Assembly: GCA_934654625.1 (NCBI GenBank)
Contig: CAKUGM010000028.1
Span: forward strand, 1-20,607
Length of the DNA: 20,607 bases
From: an uncultured Collinsella sp.
GTDB taxonomy: Bacteria; Actinomycetota; Coriobacteriia; Coriobacteriales; Coriobacteriaceae
Direction of reading: 5' to 3'
Every line of letters starts with the position of its first letter. The first letter of the stretch is position 1. Below, piece after piece: positions 1 to 7,377 of the stretch. The notes under the pieces are model-generated. The model had not been told where the DNA came from, ran no database searches, and saw nothing but the letters and a program-made list of their open reading frames with translations. The translations under genes were made by a program, and so were the position numbers.

Positions 1-51
1 CTTGCTCATCCCTCGGATCGACAGGACGATGTCGTCTTGCTTGTCTGACAT
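1..51 (-). CDS. mglA: Sugar ABC transporter ATP-binding protein, N-terminal fragment (MglA-like)
   Basis: Only the first 17 codons are inside the window, read on the minus strand from an ATG at 51; the gene runs off the left edge. The translation is MSDKQDDIVLSIRGMSK, which fits the start of a sugar ABC ATPase, where a short acidic leader runs into a strand ending in a G-[MI]-[ST]-K motif. A purine-rich ribosome site (GAGGGGTG) lies about 5 bases upstream. The position just downstream of an MglB-like binding protein on the same strand is the usual mglB-mglA order. This context carries most of the call, because no Walker motif is visible. By family knowledge the protein would energise galactose or glucose import together with MglB and an MglC permease outside the window. 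Confidence 0.6.
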   Translation of the reverse strand, partial: MSDKQDDIVLSIRGMSK

Positions 52-146
52 GTATTCACCCCTCGTTTCCCTCGATGTCCTCCCCAGGTAATGAAATACG
101 CGCAGCTACGATAGGGAGAACGTCCTGATATGAGACCATGATTGAC

Positions 147-160
147 TGTTTACGTACTCA
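147..160 (-). promoter_or_regulatory. Candidate LacI-family operator upstream of mglA
   Basis: On the minus strand this reads TGAGTACGTAAACA, a one-base variant of the TGAGTACGTTAACA found upstream of mglB and galM. A CG dinucleotide sits exactly at the centre, as in most LacI-family operators. It lies about 96 bases upstream of the mglA start. That suggests mglA has its own regulated promoter besides read-through from mglB. Confidence 0.55.
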
Positions 161-173
161 TGACCCCGTAAAG

Positions 174-205
174 GCAAGGGGGAGCAGTCTCCTGATCCCC
201 CTTGC
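174..205. terminator. GC-rich hairpin between mglB and mglA
   Basis: Two perfect 10-base arms (GCAAGGGGGA and TCCCCCTTGC) enclose a 12-base loop. No clear T-run follows on the minus strand. It is therefore better read as an attenuating or mRNA-stabilising hairpin than as a full terminator. Intergenic hairpins after sugar-binding-protein genes commonly keep receptor mRNA more abundant than that of the transporter core. Confidence 0.5.
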
Positions 206-210
206 ACATA

Positions 211-232
211 TGCTCATATACGCTTATGAGCA
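211..232. terminator. Second hairpin directly after the mglB stop
   Basis: Perfect 8-base arms TGCTCATA and TATGAGCA enclose a 6-base loop. The hairpin starts 9 bases past the mglB stop and is stacked with the GC-rich hairpin at 174-205. The pair forms a compact structured 3' end for the mglB transcript. No T-run follows, so partial termination or protection from 3' decay is an inference. Confidence 0.45.
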
Positions 233-241
233 GCCATTATC

Positions 242-1543
242 TTACTGGCCGAGATTCGACGTGTAAGAAGCGCCGTTGTCGGTCTTCACCATGTTGATAG
301 CGAAGGCATCGAAGTCGGCGGGGTTGGCGAGCTTGTTGGTGATGGAGGACTCGTTCTGACCATCGCCCTGGACAACCTCGAGGTCGAGGTTGAGCAGCGG
401 AGCATACTTCTCGAGCAGCGGCTTGTAGGTGGAGCCCAGGAAGTTGTCGGCGGAGTTGTAAATGCTCAGCCAGACCTTCTTCTTGGGGCTGTCGCCCTCG
501 TCGAGCTGAGACTGAGCGGTCTCGTACAGGGTGTTCGCCGGGTCGGTGAAGTCCTTGTAGTTCTCGGCGGTGACCTCGAGGTTCATAGCGTAGAAGGAAC
601 GATCGTCCTCGCTGTACTTGAAGTCCTCCTCGGCGATGACGTTGCCAGCAGCGTCGGCCTCGCCCACGCCGGTGTTGACGTCGACGCCATCAAGCGCGTT
701 GCGGAGCAGGCGCAGCGTGAGGTAAGCCTGAACGGCAGGGTTCTGGGAAATGGTGCCGCCATAGGGGAAGTCGGAGTCGCCCAGAGCGGCAACGGCGTCG
801 GAGTTGGCGTCGTAACCAAAGACGGGGACCTTGTTCTCCTTGGCCCAGTTGGAGTACATGGACATGCCCATGCCGTCGTTGTTGGAGACGACGATGTCGA
901 TCTGATCACCGAAAGCGGAAGCCCAGGTGCCAGACAGAGCGTTACCGGCGGTTGCAGCGTCCCAGGTAGCGCCAGCGGAGGTCTTCATCTCCTGGCTTGC
1001 GAGCTCACGGACGATGAACTTCTTGCCGTCGACCTCGATCTCGCCGTCCTTGACCTTGTCGGACTTGCCGTCCGTGTTGGTGCCCACGGGATCGGAGACG
1101 ACCTGGCCGTCCTTCTCGACAGCGGTGCCCAGAGCCTTGCGGCAGCCACGGGTACGAGCGATGGAGTCGTTGTGTCCCACGTCACCGATGGCGAGGACGT
1201 AGCCGATGATGCCGTCGCCGTTGCGGTCGATATCGGCAGCATGGTTCTTGATGTACTCGACGACCATCTGGCCCTCGAGCTCGCCGCCCTGAGCGGCGTC
1301 AAAGCCAACGTAGTAGGTGTCCTTGTTCCAATTGAGCGTGGTCATATCGAGCTCGCCGGTGGAAGAGTTGGACGGCTGGCGGTTGTAGAAAACCACGGGC
1401 TTATCGGCATTGGCAACCGAACCGCCTGCAGCTGCGCTGCCGGAATCGCCGCCAGAGCCGCCGCAGCCAACGAGGCCGCCAGCAGCCACCGTGGCCATAC
1501 CAAGGCCACAATACTTGAGGAATTCACGACGAGAAAGTGCCAT
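242..1543 (-). CDS. mglB: Galactose/glucose ABC transporter substrate-binding lipoprotein (MglB-like)
   Basis: This 433-aa protein resembles the galactose/glucose periplasmic-type receptor family. The start at 1543 was chosen because AGGAAGGG lies just upstream and the protein then opens with an export signal. It begins MALSRREFLKY, a twin-arginine (Tat) motif, followed by a hydrophobic stretch and a lipobox ending at Cys27 (LVGC), so it should be a Tat-exported lipoprotein. Residues 106-117 (DRNGDGIIGYVL) match the calcium loop of E. coli MglB, though the last calcium-ligand Gln is Gly here. The stretch around VVSNNDGMGMSM and VFGYDAN corresponds to the hinge and sugar-contact segments of the family. 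It is followed by mglA, with hairpins between. Galactose or glucose is the likely ligand given the gal genes beside it; related pentoses cannot be excluded. Confidence 0.88.
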   Translation of the reverse strand: MALSRREFLKYCGLGMATVAAGGLVGCGGSGGDSGSAAAGGSVANADKPVVFYNRQPSNSSTGELDMTTLNWNKDTYYVGFDAAQGGELEGQMVVEYIKNHAADIDRNGDGIIGYVLAIGDVGHNDSIARTRGCRKALGTAVEKDGQVVSDPVGTNTDGKSDKVKDGEIEVDGKKFIVRELASQEMKTSAGATWDAATAGNALSGTWASAFGDQIDIVVSNNDGMGMSMYSNWAKENKVPVFGYDANSDAVAALGDSDFPYGGTISQNPAVQAYLTLRLLRNALDGVDVNTGVGEADAAGNVIAEEDFKYSEDDRSFYAMNLEVTAENYKDFTDPANTLYETAQSQLDEGDSPKKKVWLSIYNSADNFLGSTYKPLLEKYAPLLNLDLEVVQGDGQNESSITNKLANPADFDAFAINMVKTDNGASYTSNLGQ

Positions 1544-1984
1544 AACGTTTTCCCTTCCTGTTGGACACGTTCCAAAACGCGCCCCGTTTCTTGAGACGGG
1601 CGTCACCCGCCAAGGACCCATTAGAGGCGGCCCACGGTTTGTGGTGCTACGCGCCCCGGTCCCCCTCGTTACTTGAGTACGTTAACATTCGAGAAACACG
1701 GAACCGACAAGATGCACACGCTTACTGCCGAACGGTTCATAAAGCGCCCGTGAACGGTAGGGTATCGACCCCGTGGCTTATTAACGTTTCTTTCAAAAAA
1801 GGAAAGTCAATCTCGGCGACACCAATAATCGACCCCTCTTTTGCTTTCGGATACTTTCGGAATACTCCGCTTTAGGACCCTGGATGCTTCCCGTACCGAT
1901 GAGGAGGCCTTCCAAACAAGCGGCGCCGAGAGCCTCGCATCAAGGCCCGCATGCGCCGCCGGGGCGGGGCGAAACCGGACTCGT
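1544..1984. other. mglB leader and lacI-mglB intergenic region
   Basis: These 441 bases hold no convincing gene; the short ORFs here lack ribosome sites and family features. The region contains the mglB ribosome site next to 1543, the operator-like 14-mer at 1674-1687 and a weaker related half-site at 1779-1792 (TATTAACG, then CGTTTCTT reading on). A possible mglB promoter on the minus strand has -35 TTGTCG, a 17-base spacer and TGTTAA, which overlaps the 14-mer. That would give a leader of roughly 125 bases. I found no clear terminator for the lacI gene. Confidence 0.5.
1674..1687 (+). promoter_or_regulatory. Candidate LacI-family operator upstream of mglB
   Basis: The sequence is TGAGTACGTTAACA, identical over all 14 bases to the copy upstream of galM. 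Its outer TG/CA and central ACGT are self-complementary. It overlaps a weak -10 like element of a possible mglB promoter on the minus strand, about 130 bases before the start codon, so a bound repressor would block transcription. Confidence 0.6.
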
Positions 1985-3034
1985 CTAGCTCCTTGCCGGT
2001 GCCACCGACCCTCGGTCGATAAGCTCGCCAGGGATACGGATGGCAACCGCGTCCTCCCCATCAGACCCTTTGCCCAAAGCGTGCTCAAAAGCTGCGGTAC
2101 CGCGCTTGAGCGTATCGAACCTCACCGTGGTCAGATGGCTGTTGGGAACATACTCGGCCAAGGAATCGTCGACGCCCACGACGCTGATGTCCTCGGGAAC
2201 ACGCAATCCATGCTCGCGCAGGGCGCAAATAACTCCATTTGCCATCTGGTCGTTCTCGGCAAAGACGGCCGTAAAGGCACGGTCCTGCTCGAGCATGCGA
2301 CAGGCGATCTCGTAGCCGCTGTTGGCAGACCAGTCGCCATGCTGCGGCTCGACCACGCAAAGGCCTTCCCGCTCAAGGGAGTCCCTCCACCCTGCTTGGC
2401 GGAACTGCTCGTCAATCGAAGATTCAGGTCCTCCCACGTAGCGAATCTCGCGATGCCCAAAGGAGAACAAATGGTCCATGAGCATGCGCGCACAATGGTA
2501 CTGATCGGAGTCGACCGTCGTGCAAAACGGATGTTCGCGCATGGTCACAATCACTGTCGGAAGGCTCGGTAGGGGCCTGAACTCCTCGAAATCGGGAGCA
2601 AGACGGCTCATGCCGAATATCAGGCCGTCAATGGGGAGCGCGGACATCATGCGAGAGGCCTCGCCAAGCGAGAACTCCTGATCTTTGCTCATCTCGACCA
2701 GCGTGACGGCATAGTCCCAATCGCGCGCGGCGGTCGTGATGCCGTCGAGCATCGTAAGGTTTCCGAACTCGGTGATGTCATTCACGCAAAAACCCACGGA
2801 ATGGTACTTGCCGTCTCGCAGTGAGCGGCCGGCGTAGTTCACGCGAAAGCCCAACTGGTCCATCGCCTGACGTACGCGCTTTCGCGTCGCCTCGCTCACA
2901 TTGGGCATGTCGTTGGCGACGCGCGAGACAGTCTGCTGCGACACGCCCGCAAGGCGCGCGACATCGATCATCGAGACAGTGCGCCCTCTCGACGCACCCG
3001 TTTCTGTCTGTTCATCCCCCCGCACGGCCTTCAT
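1985..3034 (-). CDS. LacI-family transcriptional regulator of the gal/mgl genes
   Basis: This 349-aa protein has the full LacI/GalR layout. A helix-turn-helix lies at about residues 21-42 (SMIDVARLAGVSQQTVSRVA), then the NVSEATRKRV helix and the hinge. A sugar-binding-protein-like effector domain begins near YHSVGFCVND and includes GVDDSLAEY near its C-terminal part. I chose the ATG at 3034, preceded by AGGAG at short spacing. An in-frame ATG at 3103 has a better-spaced GAGG but adds 23 residues rich in rare codons, and a promoter-like sequence overlaps that stretch. The gene sits between mglB and a divergent galMKT, and three matching operator-like sites flank these genes, so it is probably their repressor. 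Galactose or a derivative as inducer is inferred from context only. Confidence 0.88.
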   Translation of the reverse strand: MKAVRGDEQTETGASRGRTVSMIDVARLAGVSQQTVSRVANDMPNVSEATRKRVRQAMDQLGFRVNYAGRSLRDGKYHSVGFCVNDITEFGNLTMLDGITTAARDWDYAVTLVEMSKDQEFSLGEASRMMSALPIDGLIFGMSRLAPDFEEFRPLPSLPTVIVTMREHPFCTTVDSDQYHCARMLMDHLFSFGHREIRYVGGPESSIDEQFRQAGWRDSLEREGLCVVEPQHGDWSANSGYEIACRMLEQDRAFTAVFAENDQMANGVICALREHGLRVPEDISVVGVDDSLAEYVPNSHLTTVRFDTLKRGTAAFEHALGKGSDGEDAVAIRIPGELIDRGSVAPARS

Positions 3035-3073
3035 CACTCCTAAGCTCGCAAGGTACACAGTACACAACAGGGG

Positions 3074-3103
3074 CCTATACCACATTCCGTCCGCGTTCGT
3101 CAT
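3074..3103 (-). promoter_or_regulatory. Possible lacI promoter
   Basis: On the minus strand, ATGACG, an 18-base spacer and TATAGG preceded by TGG resemble a -35 and an extended -10. A start about 7 bases on would give a leader of roughly 30 bases before the ATG at 3034. This favours that ATG over the upstream in-frame one. The match is moderate. Confidence 0.35.
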
Positions 3104-3153
3104 CAACCACCTCGTGACATACGGTCGCGATGCCGCTCACAGAACGTTTTGCA

Positions 3154-3178
3154 CCGATTGCAGAAATTGGGCAATCGG
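3154..3178. promoter_or_regulatory. 8-bp inverted repeat in the lacI-galM divergent region
   Basis: The perfect arms CCGATTGC and GCAATCGG are separated by 9 bases. The element lies 14 bases from the 14-mer at 3193-3206 and between the two divergent start codons. It is not related in sequence to the 14-mer, so it may bind a second regulator. No T-run flanks it, which argues against a terminator. Confidence 0.4.
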
Positions 3179-3192
3179 CTGCTATAGGCCAA

Positions 3193-3206
3193 TGAGTACG
3201 TTAACA
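3193..3206 (+). promoter_or_regulatory. Candidate LacI-family operator upstream of galM
   Basis: The sequence is TGAGTACGTTAACA, identical to the mglB copy, with CG at the exact centre. It lies 76 bases before the galM ATG. A -10 like AATAAT overlaps its right end at 3206-3211, while no good -35 is visible. This position suits repression of galMKT. Confidence 0.6.
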
Positions 3207-3282
3207 ATAATGAAACCGTGAGATTCATACATATCGATGAACGGCATTTTGCGTATCGCATACGAACATCGGAGGAAGCTGC

Positions 3283-4356
3283 ATGGCCGATATTGAGCGC
3301 TTCGGAGCAATCGACGACGGGTCGGAGGTACATGTCTACACGCTTGCCTGTGGCGACGTTACGGCGCGCGTCATGGACTTCGGAGCGACCCTGCTCTCGC
3401 TTGTCGCTCCCGATCAAAACGGTCACCTTGACGACCTTGTACTCGGATTCGACCGCTTGGAAGGCTACTTCGACAACCCCGCCTGCTACGGAGCGACCAT
3501 AGGACCTTCCGCGAATCGCACCGATCGAGGCGAGGTCACCATCGCAGGCACCACCTACCATATGGTTGGAAACGATGGCCCCTCTTTGCGCAACAACCTT
3601 CACACCGACCTTGCGCAAGGAATTCACAAGCGCATCTGGCATGCGGATCCATCGGAAGACGGAGCGTCGGTCTGCTTCTCACTCGAACTGCCCGACGGAG
3701 AATACGGCCTGCCCGGCAACCGCCTTCTTACCGCCATCTATTCGCTCGCACCCGACGAGTCGGGTGCGGTCACGCTGAAGGTGCGCTATGAATGCACCTC
3801 AAACGCGCCAACGTTCGTCAACATGACGAACCACACCTATTGGAACCTTGCCGGTCACGCATCTGGCAGCGTTCTCGAACAGGTCGTGAGCGTACAGGCG
3901 CAAAGCTACCTACCCCTTCGCGACGACAACGTGTCTTCGGGAACGGTGGACAGCGTTGCCGATACCCCCTTTGACTTCCGTCATCCAAAAGCGCTGGGCC
4001 GCGATATCGAGCAGACGTGCGACCAGCTCCTGCAGGCACGCGGATACGACCATTGCTTCTGTGTCGACGGTTACCGTCCAGGCGAGCCCGTCCGTCCAGC
4101 ACTTCATGTAGAAGATCCTGCAAGCGGACGCGTCCTCGACATATCGATCACCACGCCCGGCGCCCATCTCTATACAGGAAACTGGCTCGACGACACAGAC
4201 GCCAAGGCAGGTGCCGAATACCGCCCTCGCTACGGATTTGCCTTTGAGCCCGAGTATTGGCCCGACAACATGCATCACGATGATTGGGTCCATCCGTGCT
4301 GCGAACCAGGCCACCCTTATGCACAGACCATCTTGTACCGCTTCTCGCACAAGTAG
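3283..4356 (+). CDS. galM: Aldose 1-epimerase (mutarotase)
   Basis: This 357-aa protein belongs to the GalM family, which interconverts beta- and alpha-D-galactose so that galactokinase receives the alpha anomer. The start has a clear GGAGG seven bases upstream. Family signatures are in order: NRTDRGEV near the N-terminal third, the catalytic-acid motif MTNHTYWNLAG with His184, DTPFDFR, GYDHCF, and TTPGAHLYTGNWLDD. The segment RYGFAFEPEYWPD places Glu322 at the position of the catalytic base. The usual HGG loop is altered (NNLHTDLAQGIHKRIW), so this is a divergent subfamily but with the key residues kept. It is first of three co-directional gal genes, 56 bases before galK, and should be cytoplasmic. 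Regulation is probably through the upstream 14-mer. Confidence 0.9.
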   Translation: MADIERFGAIDDGSEVHVYTLACGDVTARVMDFGATLLSLVAPDQNGHLDDLVLGFDRLEGYFDNPACYGATIGPSANRTDRGEVTIAGTTYHMVGNDGPSLRNNLHTDLAQGIHKRIWHADPSEDGASVCFSLELPDGEYGLPGNRLLTAIYSLAPDESGAVTLKVRYECTSNAPTFVNMTNHTYWNLAGHASGSVLEQVVSVQAQSYLPLRDDNVSSGTVDSVADTPFDFRHPKALGRDIEQTCDQLLQARGYDHCFCVDGYRPGEPVRPALHVEDPASGRVLDISITTPGAHLYTGNWLDDTDAKAGAEYRPRYGFAFEPEYWPDNMHHDDWVHPCCEPGHPYAQTILYRFSHK

Positions 4357-4412
4357 ACGGCAGATAAACAAACGGTGCTTGCAAATGTAAGCCCTTAAGA
4401 AAGGAAACATTC

Positions 4413-5621
4413 ATGACCGAAACCGCTCCCGCAGCACTTTTGGCCCATCTTCAAGAGCTTTTCGAATCATCTTTTGGCCCTATAGGCGAAAGGCGCACGC
4501 TGCATGTGCACGCCCCCGGTCGCTCTGAGATCTCGGGCAACCATACCGACCACGAGGGCGGCCACATCATTGCCGCGGCCCTCGATGTAGCCGTCGACGG
4601 CATCGCCTGCGCCAACGGCACCAACGTCGTGCGCGTTGCCTCCGAAGGATACGAACCCTTTGAGATTACACTCGATTCCCTCGACATCGTAGAAGAGGAG
4701 AAGGGCAGCACCGCAAGCCTCGTGCGTGGAATGGCACACGAGATCGCTGCAGCGGGTGCCACGCCAGCGGGTTTTGACCTTGCCATGACCTGCACGGTGC
4801 CCTCCGGCGGCGGCCTTTCGAGCTCGGCGGCAATCGAGGCAGCCATCGGCCGCACCATGGAGGCGCTCTGGAATGCCCCGTCCGTCGATCCCGTCTCCCT
4901 CGCGCAGATGAGCCAGCGCACCGAGAACCACTATTACGGCAAGCCTTGCGGACTCATGGATCAGGCGGCCGTGTGCCTGGGCGGACTCGCCTTCATGGAT
5001 TTTGAGGACGCCGCCTGCCCCAAGACGCAAAAGCTTGAATTCGATTTCGATGACCATGGCTACAGCCTGGTGCTCGTAAAGGTTGGCGCCGACCACGCCG
5101 CTTCGACCGACGACTACGCCGCCATCCCCGGCGAGATGCAGGCCATCGCGGCAAAGCTCGGACACGCGCGCTTGTGCGAAGTCGATAAAGCGGAGTTCGA
5201 CCGTCAGGTTCCCGCGCTGCGCGCCGAATTTGGAGACCGAGCCGTGCTGCGCTGTATTCACTACTGGTACGAGAACGACTTGGTCGACCAGCGCTGGGAA
5301 TCTCTACAGTCGGCAGATATCGACGCGTTCCTCAACCTCACGCGCGAGAGCGGTGCCAGCTCTGCCATGTACCTGCAGAATGTAACCGCGCAGCTGGGAG
5401 CAGAGCAGCCGGCCATGTACGCTTTGGGACTCGCCGAGCACGTCCTTGACGGGCGCGGTGCCGTTCGCATCCACGGCGGTGGCTTCGGGGGAACCATTCA
5501 AGCCTTCGTCCCACTCGACCTCACCGACGAATTCATCGATCGCATGGATTATTGGCTGGGCGAAGGCTCCAGCCGTCACTATAAGGTTTCTGACAAGGGG
5601 GCATACGCAACATGGCTGTAG
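4413..5621 (+). CDS. galK: Galactokinase (GHMP kinase family)
   Basis: This 402-aa enzyme should phosphorylate alpha-D-galactose to galactose-1-phosphate with ATP. An AAAGGA ribosome site precedes the ATG. All three GHMP motifs are present: the galactokinase signature at residues 37-50, the ATP loop PSGGGLSSSAA at 130-140, and IHGGGFGGT near the C-terminus. Arg37, His44, Asp46 and the catalytic Asp183 (GLMDQAAV) align with known galactokinases. The signature reads GRSEISGNHTDHEGG, so the usual Glu43 of GEHTDY is Asn and the Tyr is His. From memory this GNHTDH form recurs in some anaerobic gut bacteria, but I cannot verify that. The gene overlaps galT by 10 bases (ATGGCTGTAG), which suggests translational coupling. 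Placement between galM and galT makes the substrate very likely galactose. Confidence 0.93.
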   Translation: MTETAPAALLAHLQELFESSFGPIGERRTLHVHAPGRSEISGNHTDHEGGHIIAAALDVAVDGIACANGTNVVRVASEGYEPFEITLDSLDIVEEEKGSTASLVRGMAHEIAAAGATPAGFDLAMTCTVPSGGGLSSSAAIEAAIGRTMEALWNAPSVDPVSLAQMSQRTENHYYGKPCGLMDQAAVCLGGLAFMDFEDAACPKTQKLEFDFDDHGYSLVLVKVGADHAASTDDYAAIPGEMQAIAAKLGHARLCEVDKAEFDRQVPALRAEFGDRAVLRCIHYWYENDLVDQRWESLQSADIDAFLNLTRESGASSAMYLQNVTAQLGAEQPAMYALGLAEHVLDGRGAVRIHGGGFGGTIQAFVPLDLTDEFIDRMDYWLGEGSSRHYKVSDKGAYATWL

Positions 5622-7210
5622 TCGACGCAACCGTTCTTCGCGATACGATTCAAGCGCTCATCGATTACGCGGTGGTCCACGGCCTGGAGCTTGAGGACGA
5701 CCGTGTATGGTCCTACAACATCGTTCTCGAGTGCATCGGGGCCACGGGTCCCGCCCCGGATACCGCATGGGTCCTGGGCGACATCAGCTCTTTTGCGGAT
5801 GCCGATTTTGACCTCGACGATGCCCTTGCGACCATCGCGCAGCACGCTGTCGAAAACGGAGCCGCAGATGACACTACCAGCGGACGCGACCGCATCGCCT
5901 GCCGCGTAATGGGCATCCTCATGCCCAAGCCCGCTCAGGTTTCCGCCGAGTTCAAGCGCCTTGTGGCCGAGCAGGGCCCGCACGCCGCCACCGAATGGTT
6001 CTATCGCCTTTGCTGCGATGCCGGCTACGTACGCCGTTCGGCCATCGCGCGCAACATCAAGTGGACCACGGCAACGAGCTGGGGCAACCTCGAAATCACG
6101 ATCAACCTCTCGAAGCCCGAGAAAGACCCGCGCGAGATTGCCGCCGCGGGAGCAGCTCAAAACAACGGCGAGAAATATCCCGCTTGCCAGCTTTGCATCG
6201 AAAATGAAGGCTACCCGGGACGCGGCGCCGGTACCGCAGGTGGCGCACATCCCGCGCGTCAAAACCTGCGCATCATCCCCATCGAGCTCGGCGGCGAGCG
6301 CTGGGGCCTGCAATATTCGCCATACGCGTACTTTAACGAGCACTGCATTGCCATGAGCTCGCACCACCGCCCGATGCATATCGACCGCGCAGCGCTCACG
6401 TGCCTGCTCGACTTTGTCGATACCGTGCCTGGGTATTTCATCGGCTCCAACGCCGATCTGCCCATCGTGGGCGGATCGATTCTTTCGCACGACCACTTCC
6501 AGGGCGGAGCGCACGAGTTCCCCATGATGCGCGCCGAGGTTACGCAGACCTTCACGATGGACGCATTCCCCGAGGTCACGGGTGCTGTGCTGCACTGGCC
6601 TCTCTCCGTGTTGCGCCTGCGCAGCGCGAATCGCGATAGGCTGCTCGAAGCCGCCGTGCACGTTATCGATTCTTGGCGCGTCTGGAGCGACGAGACCGTG
6701 GGCATTAACGCTCTCGATGCAGACGGCACGCGACACAACACGGTGACCCCCGTCGTGCGCCGCGTCGACGAATCCGGCCATGTGGGAGGAGAAGCATACG
6801 AGGTTTACCTTGCCCTGCGCTGCAACATCACCTCTGAGCAGCATCCTCTGGGCGTATTCCATCCGCATGCCGAATATCATCACATCAAGAAGGAGAACAT
6901 CGGCCTGATCGAGGTCATGGGACTCGCCATCTTGCCGCCCCGCCTCGTACCCGAGCTCAACGCCGTGAAGGAGCACCTGCTGGCAGGCGATATCGCCGCG
7001 CTTGCCACCGACGAGCTGAGCGCAAGCCATGCCGCATGGGCGCAGGACATCTACGAACGCCGCCGTGACGAGCTCACGGAAGAAAACGCCCTCGACATCC
7101 TTCATGAGGAAGTCGGGTCGGTCTTTGGCCATGTTCTTGAAGACGCCGGCGTCTTTAAGTGGGACGAGGCCGGAAGAGCCGCCTGCCAGCGCTTTGTCGA
7201 AAGCCTCTAG
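5612..7210 (+). CDS. galT: UDP-glucose--hexose-1-phosphate uridylyltransferase, class II
   Basis: This 532-aa protein matches the class II GalT family found in Firmicutes and some Actinobacteria, which at about 500 residues is much longer than class I. It exchanges galactose-1-phosphate with UDP-glucose to give UDP-galactose and glucose-1-phosphate. Recognisable segments are MGILMPKPAQV, the Trp-rich block IKWTTATSWGNLEITINLSKPEKD, YFNEHCIAMSSHHRPMHI, and GGSILSHDHFQGG. The last holds His293 and His295, at the place of the active-site histidines. The ATG lies inside the last codons of galK, so it is probably coupled to it. A strong terminator follows the stop. No galE is in the window, so UDP-galactose must be re-epimerised by an enzyme encoded elsewhere. 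Confidence 0.93.
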   Translation: MAVVDATVLRDTIQALIDYAVVHGLELEDDRVWSYNIVLECIGATGPAPDTAWVLGDISSFADADFDLDDALATIAQHAVENGAADDTTSGRDRIACRVMGILMPKPAQVSAEFKRLVAEQGPHAATEWFYRLCCDAGYVRRSAIARNIKWTTATSWGNLEITINLSKPEKDPREIAAAGAAQNNGEKYPACQLCIENEGYPGRGAGTAGGAHPARQNLRIIPIELGGERWGLQYSPYAYFNEHCIAMSSHHRPMHIDRAALTCLLDFVDTVPGYFIGSNADLPIVGGSILSHDHFQGGAHEFPMMRAEVTQTFTMDAFPEVTGAVLHWPLSVLRLRSANRDRLLEAAVHVIDSWRVWSDETVGINALDADGTRHNTVTPVVRRVDESGHVGGEAYEVYLALRCNITSEQHPLGVFHPHAEYHHIKKENIGLIEVMGLAILPPRLVPELNAVKEHLLAGDIAALATDELSASHAAWAQDIYERRRDELTEENALDILHEEVGSVFGHVLEDAGVFKWDEAGRAACQRFVESL

Positions 7211-7240
7211 CGCCTACCTCCCATTTTGTTTCACGTACAG

Positions 7241-7280
7241 CGAAGCCCGCCATCTCCTCCCGATGGCGGGCTTCGTCTTT
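7241..7280 (+). terminator. Rho-independent terminator of the galMKT operon
   Basis: The 14-base arms CGAAGCCCGCCATC and GATGGCGGGCTTCG pair perfectly around a 7-base loop and are followed by TCTTT. The hairpin lies 30 bases after the galT stop. The U-tract is short but the stem is very stable. Confidence 0.8.
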
Positions 7281-7318
7281 ATGAACCGATTATTCAAAGG
7301 GTTGGCAATCGAAACAAG

Positions 7319-7347
7319 AAGTCCCTCACCGTAGCGGCAAGGGACTT
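7319..7347 (-). terminator. Probable terminator after the Gfo/Idh gene
   Basis: The arms AAGTCCCT and AGGGACTT enclose 13 bases. It lies 31 bases past the stop of the minus-strand oxidoreductase gene and is followed on that strand by CTTGTTTCG. It sits back to back with the gal terminator, as expected between convergent operons. Confidence 0.55.
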
Positions 7348-7377
7348 TTGACAAAGCTATTCTCGCTGTTGCCCGAC

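Noticed and set aside
3035..3103. Longer LacI N-terminus starting at 3103
   Set aside because: The ribosome site is better spaced, but the extra residues look non-coding and a promoter-like sequence overlaps them; kept only as an alternative.
5579..7132. 517-codon open frame opposite galT
   Set aside because: It lies entirely over a well-recognised galT and has no ribosome site or domain pattern.
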